From: DAISJI01 sp964559835
GTDB taxonomy: Bacteria; Acidobacteriota; Terriglobia; Terriglobales; Acidobacteriaceae
NCBI GenBank assembly: GCA_964559835.1
Contig: CAZLJE010000001.1
Coordinates: 1-64,000 of the forward strand
Direction of reading: 5' to 3'
DNA: 64,000 nt
Shown here: positions 1-5,972 of the stretch, one piece after another
How the letters are laid out: the number at the start of each line of letters is the position of its first letter
Numbering within the stretch: position 1 is the stretch's first letter
Notes under the pieces: model-generated
Told to the model about the DNA's origin: nothing
What the model saw: only the letters and a program-made list of their open reading frames with translations
Databases searched by the model: none
Translations under genes and position numbers: made by a program

Positions 1-110
1 GCAGGAGCGCGTGATGCAGCAAGCCTCCGCCCTTTCCAATCCGCCTGTCGTCCACGCAGGCAACACACTCGTGAACATTGGAGGAGACCCATCGTATGAC
101 CTTCCTGATC

Positions 111-312
111 GTAGCCTGCCCCGAGCGGAGTCGAGGGGTGTGAACGCTTTTCCTCCGTGTTCCTCTGTGCCCTCTGTGGTGAAAACGAACTCAGGAGTGG
201 TCGACGACCTGAAGGCCTGCGACGAAACCAGGAAACATGCAGGTTCCTCGACTCGGACGCGGCATGCGCGCAAAACCGGCGCGCGTTATGCCGCATCCTC
301 GCTCGGAATGAC
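111..312. repeat. Dispersed intergenic repeats in gene-free first 360 bases
   Basis: The first 360 bases hold no convincing gene. Positions 111-140 are an inverted copy of the family C repeat (core CCTCGACTCGG, seen again near 5760, 5890, 29132 and 32671). Positions 140-182 are an inverted copy of a family D element whose reverse complement nearly matches 37487-37528. Positions 241-312 carry a split family C copy. An open frame over 11-355 is repeat-encoded and was not accepted. Confidence 0.6.
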
Positions 313-360
313 AGCTGGACAGGGAGGTGAATGTAAGCGCGAAGCGCGCGTGTGAAGAAC

Positions 361-1209
361 CTACTTACTCCCGCTTGCGGCGGCTTGGGCGACTTCCGTT
401 TCCTGCTTCTTGAGGAAAGAGAGCGCCTGGCCGAGATCCATTTTCTCGACGGGACGATAGTCGGTGGTGGTTTCATCCTGACGGATCTTGAGGGTCTTGA
501 AGAGCAGCACTTTTCCGGTGAAGTTCAGGACCATGTGGCTGGGCTCCCAATGGCCGCCGCTCACCGGTTTCTGCTCGACGACGAATTGTCCGCCCTGATC
601 GAGGTGTCCGAGGATGCCCCATCCGAATTCGACGGTACGAAACAGGTGCGCCTGGATCTTGGCCAGCCGCATGTCCTTGAGGTCGATCCACATCTCGCCT
701 TCCATGCCGCGATAGACCTTGGTCTCCTGGTTCGGCGGAACGAAGTTGGGATTGGGCTTGAACGTCAGGACCTCGATCTCGCCCCACGGCTCCTGGTTCT
801 GCGTGCCGGCGTATTCGTACAAGAACGCGTCGGGCATGGCCTGGACCATCTCGCGCGTGCGGCGGTCGTCGTCCTGCTGCTCCTTGCGCTTGGCGGCCAT
901 CTGCGAGGGGTCGTTGATCAACCGCTGCAGCCGGGCAGTTTCCTTCGAGCGCTGCTCATCGCTCAGAGGCTTCCCGTTGTACAGGACGAGCCGGCCCAGC
1001 GTGCCGCCCGGCGTTTCGACCATCTGCTTGACTTCGGTGTGGTCAGAGAGCTTCTTGGTGACTTTGTACTCGTAGTACAGCTTGTCCGGATTCGGCTTCA
1101 ACTCGTTGGCGATGACCGCGCGCACGAGATCGTTCGGGTTCTTGGGCAGCTCGGGTTTGCCCTGACCCCAGACAAAGACCGACGCCAGCAGCGACACTGC
1201 TATCAACAT
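361..1209 (-). CDS. Secreted protein of unknown function
   Basis: This encodes about 282 residues. It opens with a hydrophobic signal peptide (MLIAVSLLASVFVWGQ) with likely cleavage after the AWGQ-like end, so the product is probably periplasmic or exported. The mature part is hydrophilic, with a charged helix (QMAAKRKEQQDDDRRTRE) followed by a beta-rich half containing GEMWIDLKDMRLAKI and FGWGILGHLDQGG. That pattern resembles outer-membrane lipoprotein-sorting or LolA-like beta proteins, but this is only a fold guess. A longer start at 1248 is possible, but it would add residues encoded by a tandem CCGCACAGGATTCAA unit, so the Met directly before the signal peptide is preferred. I do not recognise a named family. 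The stop lies at 361-363. Confidence 0.7.
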   Translation of the reverse strand: MLIAVSLLASVFVWGQGKPELPKNPNDLVRAVIANELKPNPDKLYYEYKVTKKLSDHTEVKQMVETPGGTLGRLVLYNGKPLSDEQRSKETARLQRLINDPSQMAAKRKEQQDDDRRTREMVQAMPDAFLYEYAGTQNQEPWGEIEVLTFKPNPNFVPPNQETKVYRGMEGEMWIDLKDMRLAKIQAHLFRTVEFGWGILGHLDQGGQFVVEQKPVSGGHWEPSHMVLNFTGKVLLFKTLKIRQDETTTDYRPVEKMDLGQALSFLKKQETEVAQAAASGSK

Positions 1210-1328
1210 CCGGATTGACCGCACAGGATTCAACCGCACAGGATTCATAAGCTGGACGTTCGTCTCTACTTTAGACGAAGGCAGCAGCAGTGCAGTTGCT
1301 TATGTTCGTAACCCGATGAATCGAAGGC

Positions 1329-1358
1329 CAAAAAATAGACCAGCGGCGGCGCTGGTCT
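1329..1358 (-). terminator. Intrinsic terminator on the minus strand
   Basis: Arms 1337-1345 (AGACCAGCG) and 1350-1358 (CGCTGGTCT) form a perfect 9-bp GC-rich stem with a 4-base loop. On the minus strand the stem is followed by ATTTTTT. The direction is clear because only the low-coordinate side has the T run. No minus-strand gene precedes it for about 6 kb, so it must end a noncoding transcript. Confidence 0.8.
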
Positions 1359-1640
1359 GCGAAGGAGGATGTGTTTTCAGACTTACGAAAGTATCGGCCC
1401 GGCCGGATAAGGCAGTCCCATTGGTTTTATGTCGAGATGATGAGCACAGCCGCTGTTCCCCTGGTATTCGGCTCCACCCGCCAGCACGACGTTCCAACCG
1501 GGCCGACATCTCCTCTATTGCACGACGTGCGCCAAAGTTGCTGCGACGGCGGATTCTGGCGCAGCTCGCAAATTGCTGAGAAGAAGGAGGTTGCGCTGTC
1601 ACTTTCCTACCCATCGGGAGCTACCCTGGATTTCCGCTCT
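1337..1640 (-). ncRNA. Candidate structured small RNA, unidentified
   Basis: About 300 bases on the minus strand end in the strong terminator at 1329-1358 and contain no plausible gene. A long-range helix is visible between 1498-1507 and 1393-1402. It is ten pairs with one G-U wobble that is allowed only in the minus-strand RNA. A second hairpin pairs AGCCG at 1448 with CGGCT at about 1469. A weak -10-like element (TATACA on the minus strand, 1640-1645) sits at the 5' side. I could not match RNase P, tmRNA or SRP RNA signature sequences. A rod-like 6S RNA is one possibility but is unproven. Confidence 0.45.
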
Positions 1641-1704
1641 GTATACTACTTAATAACCCTGCGCGTACCACCCCTGTGCATTCCGGTGCTCGATGGGAAT
1701 CAGG

Positions 1705-1771
1705 GTGACCGGCGAGACGCCGGTGCTACGAGCGGCGCATTACGAGTGACCGGCGAGACGCCGGTGCTACG
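1705..1771. repeat. Two copies of REP-like palindrome (family A)
   Basis: Two copies of ACCGGCGAGACGCCGGT (1708-1724 and 1749-1765), each followed by GCTACGA, lie 41 bases apart. The 7-base arms are perfectly complementary around AGA. The same unit recurs at 4412, 7940 and 15136, with decayed forms near 4447, 4473 and 25804. The surrounding stretch to the bactofilin start shows nothing else. Confidence 0.85.
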
Positions 1772-1900
1772 ACAGGGGAGACGGGCGCGTTACGGTCTTG
1801 CCGCTGCGGAGGAACCTCGATATAGTTCCCAGCCAGTAATCGTCTTATCTTGCGCTCAGGCGTTCGCAGTCCGGACGCGGCTGTCCGCAGGAGGTCCCGC

Positions 1901-2458
1901 ATGTGGAAACCAGGCAAACCGGAAGATCGCGCGCCCGCCACGCCGGCGCCCGCTTCGCAGTGGACCAATCCCGTATTCCCGACCCCTAAGGAGACGCATC
2001 CCGTGGAAACATCCAGATTCAACGAACCGCGCAGCGACATGGCCCACATCGGTAAGTCGGTCGTCATCAAAGGTGAGCTTTCCGGCAGCGAAGACCTTTA
2101 CGTGGACGGGGAAGTGGAAGGCACGATCGAACTCAGCGGTAATAGCCTGACCATCGGGCCGAACGGACGCGTTAAAGCGAATACCCATGCCAAGGACATC
2201 GTGGTCCACGGCAAGGTGAACGGCAACCTGCGCGCGGACCGCGTCGAGCTGAAGAAATCGTCGCTGGTGACGGGCGACATCATCACGCAGCGCGTGGTGA
2301 TCGAGGAAGGCGCGTTCTTCAAGGGCGGGATCGACATTCAACGCGAGCAGCCGAAGGAGACGGCGCGCGTGGAATCGCGTCCGGCGGCGATGTCGGCGTC
2401 GGTCGGCGGAAGTTCCTCGCCGGCGATGCAGCCGTCATTCATGGAAGCGAAGAAGTAG
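1901..2458 (+). CDS. Bactofilin (polymer-forming cytoskeletal protein)
   Basis: This encodes 185 residues. The ATG at 1901 is chosen because AGGAGG (1889-1894) lies at good spacing; a longer frame exists upstream but lacks such a site. Residues from about 45 to 140 form the bactofilin beta-helix core, with short strand repeats such as SVVIKGELSGSEDLYVDGEV, NSLTIGPNGRVKA and KDIVVHGKVNGNL. Flanking segments are Pro/Ala/Ser-rich and disordered, as usual in the family. Bactofilins self-assemble without nucleotide into filaments on the membrane and act in cell shape, stalks or localisation of wall enzymes. No M23 peptidase partner gene is adjacent, so the specific role is unknown. Confidence 0.88.
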   Translation: MWKPGKPEDRAPATPAPASQWTNPVFPTPKETHPVETSRFNEPRSDMAHIGKSVVIKGELSGSEDLYVDGEVEGTIELSGNSLTIGPNGRVKANTHAKDIVVHGKVNGNLRADRVELKKSSLVTGDIITQRVVIEEGAFFKGGIDIQREQPKETARVESRPAAMSASVGGSSSPAMQPSFMEAKK

Positions 2459-2574
2459 GGTCCGGCAGCAGGAGCTCTTTGTCAGCGTGCGACTTCAGTC
2501 GTACGAGTGTGCCTTCCTTGTCCCTTTCCCCTTGCGCCCTGTATTCTGTTTCTTAATTCCTCGCAGGGTAACCA

Positions 2575-3240
2575 GTGTCTTTTTTCTCCAAAATCTTCGG
2601 CGGCGGTTCGCAGAAAGTTGCCGATGCGCCGCAAGCGTCGGGCGCGCGCATCGACCGCCGTTCCAGCGGGCTGAAGGAGTGGGTCCGCAACATCTCCGGA
2701 CAGGAAGGCCTGCGCGTGCTCGATCTCGGCGCGACGTCGGCCACGAACATCAACTGGCTCACCAATCTGGGCCACGCGCTGCACACGGAAGACGTACTTA
2801 CGTCGGCGTGGGACCCGGCGCTCCAGATCACGGGTGAAGATGGCAAGCCGACGGTCGATGTCGCGCGATTCATGGCCGAGAACATGCGCTTCGAAGGACG
2901 CTCGTTCGACGCCGTGCTCTGCTGGGACGTTGCCGACTATCTGCCGGAACCGCTGGTGAAGCCGGTCGTGGAAAAGATGTGCTCGGTGATGAAGCCGGGC
3001 GGAACGCTGCTCGCGTTCTTCCACACGCGCGATGCGGGCCCTGACGCGGCGTACTATCGATACCACCTCGCCGGCAACGAGATGCTGCAACTGCAGGCGA
3101 CCACGAAAGGTGGCGGGCCGCAGTTTCGCCTACAAAGAGTCTTCAATAACCGGCACATCGAAAACCTCTTCCGCGAATTCGCGTCGCTGAAGTTCTTCCT
3201 GGCGAGAGATAACGTCAGGGAAGTGATCGTGATCCGGTGA
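2575..3240 (+). CDS. SAM-dependent methyltransferase, class I-like
   Basis: This encodes 221 residues. It starts at GTG 2575, about nine bases after an AGGG. The segment LRVLDLGATSATNINWL (about residues 45-62) is a class I methyltransferase motif I in degenerate form, with GATS in place of GxGxG. FDAVLCWDVADYLPEPLV (about 111-128) is the motif IV region, and MKPGGTLLAFF is the usual strand after it. The N-terminal peptide MSFFSKIFGGGSQ is amphipathic and may contact the membrane. The substrate cannot be read. It follows the bactofilin gene on the same strand after 116 bases and could be co-transcribed. Confidence 0.75.
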   Translation: MSFFSKIFGGGSQKVADAPQASGARIDRRSSGLKEWVRNISGQEGLRVLDLGATSATNINWLTNLGHALHTEDVLTSAWDPALQITGEDGKPTVDVARFMAENMRFEGRSFDAVLCWDVADYLPEPLVKPVVEKMCSVMKPGGTLLAFFHTRDAGPDAAYYRYHLAGNEMLQLQATTKGGGPQFRLQRVFNNRHIENLFREFASLKFFLARDNVREVIVIR

Positions 3241-3245
3241 AAAAA

Positions 3246-3360
3246 CAGTAATCAGTGGTCAGTAATCAGTGATCAGCCGTAGAGACCCTATTCGTTGGTG
3301 TCGTGCTGCCCAGTTCTCACGTATGACCTCCTGATGACTGAGTACTGATTACTGATCACT
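3246..3360. repeat. Word-repeat hairpin (AATCAGTG words)
   Basis: The left arm 3247-3276 is made of repeated AATCAGT and GATCAG words. The right arm 3331-3360 is its near complement (CTGATTACTGATCAC), with about 50 bases between. The same words recur at 25306-25352. The rest of this spacer shows only the dyad at 3368. Confidence 0.7.
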
Positions 3361-3367
3361 TCTCTTG

Positions 3368-3381
3368 GTGACCTGCCTCAC
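3368..3381. promoter_or_regulatory. CRP/FNR-like dyad upstream of the 2Fe-2S gene
   Basis: GTGA-CCTGCC-TCAC is a perfect dyad with a six-base spacer, the arrangement of CRP/FNR-family operators. A CACAAT at 3405-3410 could be a -10 element. It would place transcription start near 3417, so the dyad would centre at about -42, the class II activator position. Related dyads occur at 30292 and 48162. Confidence 0.45.
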
Positions 3382-3428
3382 ATCGGCTCCGTACATCGTC
3401 CACGCACAATGACTGCAGGAGCCAAGAT

Positions 3429-3842
3429 ATGGAGCCGTTTCAATTCCACGTTTTTGTGTGCATGCAGGAGAAGCCGAAGGACGTGCCATGCTGCGCGGCC
3501 AGCGCGTCGGCGGCGGTGCTGGAAGAATTGAATAACGAACTCGCCGCGTGCGGCTTGCGGGATGAAGTGCAGGTCACGACCACCAACTGCATGGGCACCT
3601 GCGAGGATGGCCCGGTCGTGCTCGCCTATCCCGGAGGCGTGTGGTATTCGAAGGTCGCGAAGGAGGACGTGCGCGACATCGTGTACACGCATTTCCTTTG
3701 CGGAAAACCCGTCGAGCGCCTGGCCCGCACGGATACGGCGGAGATGAAGGCGCAAATCATCGAGCACCGCGAAAAATACCTCGCCATGCTGCGCGAGAAA
3801 GCCGCGAGAGAAAAAGAGGCGGAGTTAGTCGGGGCGAAGTAG
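3429..3842 (+). CDS. Thioredoxin-fold [2Fe-2S] ferredoxin
   Basis: This encodes 137 residues from the ATG at 3429, with AGGAG seven bases upstream. The fold is that of the thioredoxin-like ferredoxins, also found in the NuoE family. The cluster ligands are expected to be C11 (HVFVC), C21 or C22 (VPCC), C54 and C58 (NCMGTCEDGPVV). The GPVVLAYPGGVWYSKV strand and the DVRDIVYTHFLCGKPVERL tail are typical of the free-standing members. The C-terminus is a charged helix (REKYLAMLREKAAREKE). It probably carries electrons in the cytoplasm for an unknown partner. Its last 18 bases overlap the convergent flavoprotein gene. A CRP-like dyad lies 47 bases upstream of the start. Confidence 0.85.
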   Translation: MEPFQFHVFVCMQEKPKDVPCCAASASAAVLEELNNELAACGLRDEVQVTTTNCMGTCEDGPVVLAYPGGVWYSKVAKEDVRDIVYTHFLCGKPVERLARTDTAEMKAQIIEHREKYLAMLREKAAREKEAELVGAK

Positions 3843-4982
3843 ACACGCATTGCGTGCGACGGCCCGGGTGCGCTCGACGACGGCCGCCGCCACGCCCGGC
3901 CACTTCAGCAGCAGCAGCGCCGTCTTTTGCAACGGCATGGGAGCGGCAAGGAGTTTGCGCAGCCGGGCCGCGCGCCGGAACACCGGCAGAAATGTCTTGC
4001 GATACTCGGAGGCGTAAAGTTCCGGATCGTCGATTTGGCCCGCCAGCGCTCCCGTTTGTAACGCCAGCGAGATTCCGTCGCCGAGAAACGGATCGATGAA
4101 TCCGGCTGCGTCGCCCGCGCAGACGATGCCGTCGCGGAGGGGCTCGGGATCATCGAAGCTCAACGCTCCGGTCGCCACGGTCTCGGTGACCTGCTCCCAA
4201 CGGACTTGACGCAGCCTCTCATGGACGGCGAAGGCGGCGCTGATGCGGTCCGCTGCGACGTTCTTGACGGCGTCTGCAGGCAATAGAGCGCAGACGTTGA
4301 CCAAACCATTGCCGAGCGGCTGGATGCCGCAGTAGCCAGACGCTCCGAAGTAGAGGTCGACGGAATCGAGAGCCTCGGTGGGGCGGAAGTGGGCCTTCAG
4401 TCCGACGAGTGACCGGCGGGACGCCGGTGCTACGGACGAGAGTGGCAGGCGGGACGCCCGCGTTACATGCCGTGGCATGCGGGACGCCTGCGTTACGCGG
4501 CCGGCGGCAAGCACAACGCGGCCGGCAGCGATCGGCGGTCCGTCGCCGGACACGACAAAAACGCCGTCGTTGTTCTGAGAGGAATAGCGTCCGCAGTTCT
4601 GAGAGGAATAGCGTCCGCAGCCTTGGCGTGCGTCGACGCCCGCGGCGATTGCCGCGTTCCAAAGCGCCTGGTCGAGTTGGTAGCGCGAGATGCTCGCTGC
4701 CGGAGGGTCGATCGGGGCCTCAAAGCTGCCGCCCTCGAGGAAGACGCGTGTGCGCCCGATCCGCGGGGCATTGCGAAGCAGGTCCTCACCACTCGTTTTC
4801 GCGAGCAGGCTTCGCAGCAGTTCGAGCGATTCCGCGGACACGAACTCGCCACAGACCTTGTGCCGGGGATAACGGCCGCGTTCCAGCAGGACAACCTTGC
4901 GGCCTCGGCGGGCAGCGGCGATGGCGGCCGCGCAGCCCGCAGGTCCGCCACCGATGACCGCGACATCGAAGCGCTCAGTCAT
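3825..4982 (-). CDS. FAD-dependent oxidoreductase, geranylgeranyl reductase family
   Basis: This encodes 385 residues. It starts with a Rossmann FAD motif (FDVAVIGGGPAGCAAAIAAARRG, residues 5-27, with GxGxxG and ending near LLERGRYPRHKVCGE). The second FAD-binding signature DGIVCAGDAAGFIDPFLGDGI is near residue 285. These mark the geranylgeranyl reductase/halogenase-like group, which reduces or hydroxylates lipids and polyketides. The methyltransferase gene upstream overlaps it by ATGA, so the two are translationally coupled. In related genomes such pairs often sit beside a type III polyketide synthase, but none is in this window. Two intrusions are seen: a 24-bp tandem duplication (CGRYSSQN twice), and about 33 residues encoded by palindromic repeats between VLAAGR and GLKAHF, normally adjacent. 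Confidence 0.85.
   Translation of the reverse strand: MTERFDVAVIGGGPAGCAAAIAAARRGRKVVLLERGRYPRHKVCGEFVSAESLELLRSLLAKTSGEDLLRNAPRIGRTRVFLEGGSFEAPIDPPAASISRYQLDQALWNAAIAAGVDARQGCGRYSSQNCGRYSSQNNDGVFVVSGDGPPIAAGRVVLAAGRVTQASRMPRHVTRASRLPLSSVAPASRRSLVGLKAHFRPTEALDSVDLYFGASGYCGIQPLGNGLVNVCALLPADAVKNVAADRISAAFAVHERLRQVRWEQVTETVATGALSFDDPEPLRDGIVCAGDAAGFIDPFLGDGISLALQTGALAGQIDDPELYASEYRKTFLPVFRRAARLRKLLAAPMPLQKTALLLLKWPGVAAAVVERTRAVARNACLLRPD
4404..4500. repeat. Family A palindromes inserted in frame in a flavoprotein gene
   Basis: One perfect copy ACCGGCG-GGA-CGCCGGT (4412-4428) is followed by two decayed copies (around 4444-4465 and 4469-4497), each ending in the GCTACG or CGTTACG tail. The block keeps the reading frame of the minus-strand gene and encodes the residues VTQASRMPRHVTRASRLPLS and SVAPASRRSLV. 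Confidence 0.85.
4573..4620. repeat. Exact 24-bp tandem duplication within CDS
   Basis: A 24-base unit beginning TTCTGAGAGGAATAGCG occurs twice without change (4573-4596 and 4597-4620). It adds eight residues in frame (CGRYSSQN repeated) to the flavoprotein. The perfect identity suggests a recent slippage event, or a collapsed or expanded repeat in assembly. Confidence 0.9.
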
Positions 4983-5638
4983 TTTTCTTCGTTCTTCCAG
5001 GCGATCACGCCGATGCGGTAGAGGAAGTGCCTCGAGATGTTCACGCGAGCGGCGCGCGTCTCCGACAGAATCGTACGCAGTTCCGAGGGCGTGTAGGCGC
5101 GTTTCACGGAAGCAACGGAGTCGTGACGGGTGATCCGGCTGAAGAGCGGGAGTCCCGCGTAAACGAGAGCGAGGTGAGCGGCGGAGCGGTGCAGGTCGTT
5201 GATGAGCACCGCCACGCGACAGACGCGGAGCGCTTCATCGATACAGCGGACGATCTCTTCCGGCTCGAGATGATGGATGAAGAGGCTGGAGCTGACGACG
5301 TCGAAGCTGCCGTCGAGACAGGGAAGCGACATGGCATCGGCGGCGACGGTCGGCACGCCGTTGCGTGGCAAGTGCGTAGTGGCGCGATCGAGCAGGGTGA
5401 CGCGCGTGCCGGTCGTCCTGGCGGCAGTGATGGCAGCTTCGCCGGGACCGGCGCCGACATCGAGCAGCGTCAACCGGCTCTTTCCCGAAGCTGTGGACAC
5501 GCGGTTGAGCAACGAGACGAGGGTGCTCGTGCCACCGAACCAGCGGTTGACGTTGCGGAGGTCGGTGAGCGCGGCGCGGATCTCGTCAGGAGTGCCGCTG
5601 TCGGAATCGAGGAACTCGGGGATGATGGTGCGCCGCAC
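4979..5638 (-). CDS. SAM-dependent methyltransferase (UbiE-like)
   Basis: This encodes 219 residues. The class I motif I LTLLDVGAGPGEAAITAA is at about residues 57-74, followed by the acidic end of strand 2 (VTLLDRA), VAADAMSLPCLDGSFDVVSSSLFIHHL and ALRVCRVAVLINDLHRS. The last is typical of the methyltransferase found next to type III polyketide synthases and geranylgeranyl-reductase-like oxidases. The C-terminus (HDSVASVKRAYTPSELRTILSE) is the substrate-side cap. Its stop overlaps the start of the flavoprotein by ATGA, so both proteins likely act on one product, perhaps a quinone-like or alkylresorcinol lipid. The product is inferred from neighbourhood, not shown by the sequence. Confidence 0.85.
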   Translation of the reverse strand: MRRTIIPEFLDSDSGTPDEIRAALTDLRNVNRWFGGTSTLVSLLNRVSTASGKSRLTLLDVGAGPGEAAITAARTTGTRVTLLDRATTHLPRNGVPTVAADAMSLPCLDGSFDVVSSSLFIHHLEPEEIVRCIDEALRVCRVAVLINDLHRSAAHLALVYAGLPLFSRITRHDSVASVKRAYTPSELRTILSETRAARVNISRHFLYRIGVIAWKNEEK

Positions 5639-5715
5639 GAAGTAAAGATGCGCGGCGCGTGTCGAGGATACGGGAAAAGATCAGCGCAGAGGGCGCGGGG
5701 GAGAAAAAACAAGAA

Positions 5716-5956
5716 CATTGCCGATTGCCGATTGTCGATTGACGATTGCAAGAACCAAGGGTCCCTCGGCTCGGACTGGCTTCCTTCGACTTCGCTCAGG
5801 ACAGGCTACGGACAGGAAGGTCTCACGAAAGGAAAACAACAAAGACATAGACGATTGACGATTGTCGATTGACGATTGCAAAAACCAAGGGTCCCTCGAC
5901 TCGGACTGACGTTCCTTCGACTTCGCTCAGGACAGGCTCTCGCTCGGGATGACACC
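5716..5956. repeat. Duplicated word repeat plus family C repeat
   Basis: GATTG/CGATTG words (5717-5750) followed by a family C element (5757-5815) are repeated as a block: GACGATTG words at 5850-5880, then family C at 5886-5952. Each block also contains CCTTCGACTTCGCTCAGGAC. The 334-base spacer holds no gene. Confidence 0.8.
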
Positions 5957-5972
5957 AAGAAAAAAGGCGTGA

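Noticed and set aside
11..355. Open frame of 114 codons at the left end
   Set aside because: It is encoded by dispersed repeats (families C and D) and has no ribosome site or domain.
1300..2150. Several overlapping frames across the ncRNA and repeat region
   Set aside because: Their codons cross palindromic repeats and the terminator; none has a ribosome site or a family match.
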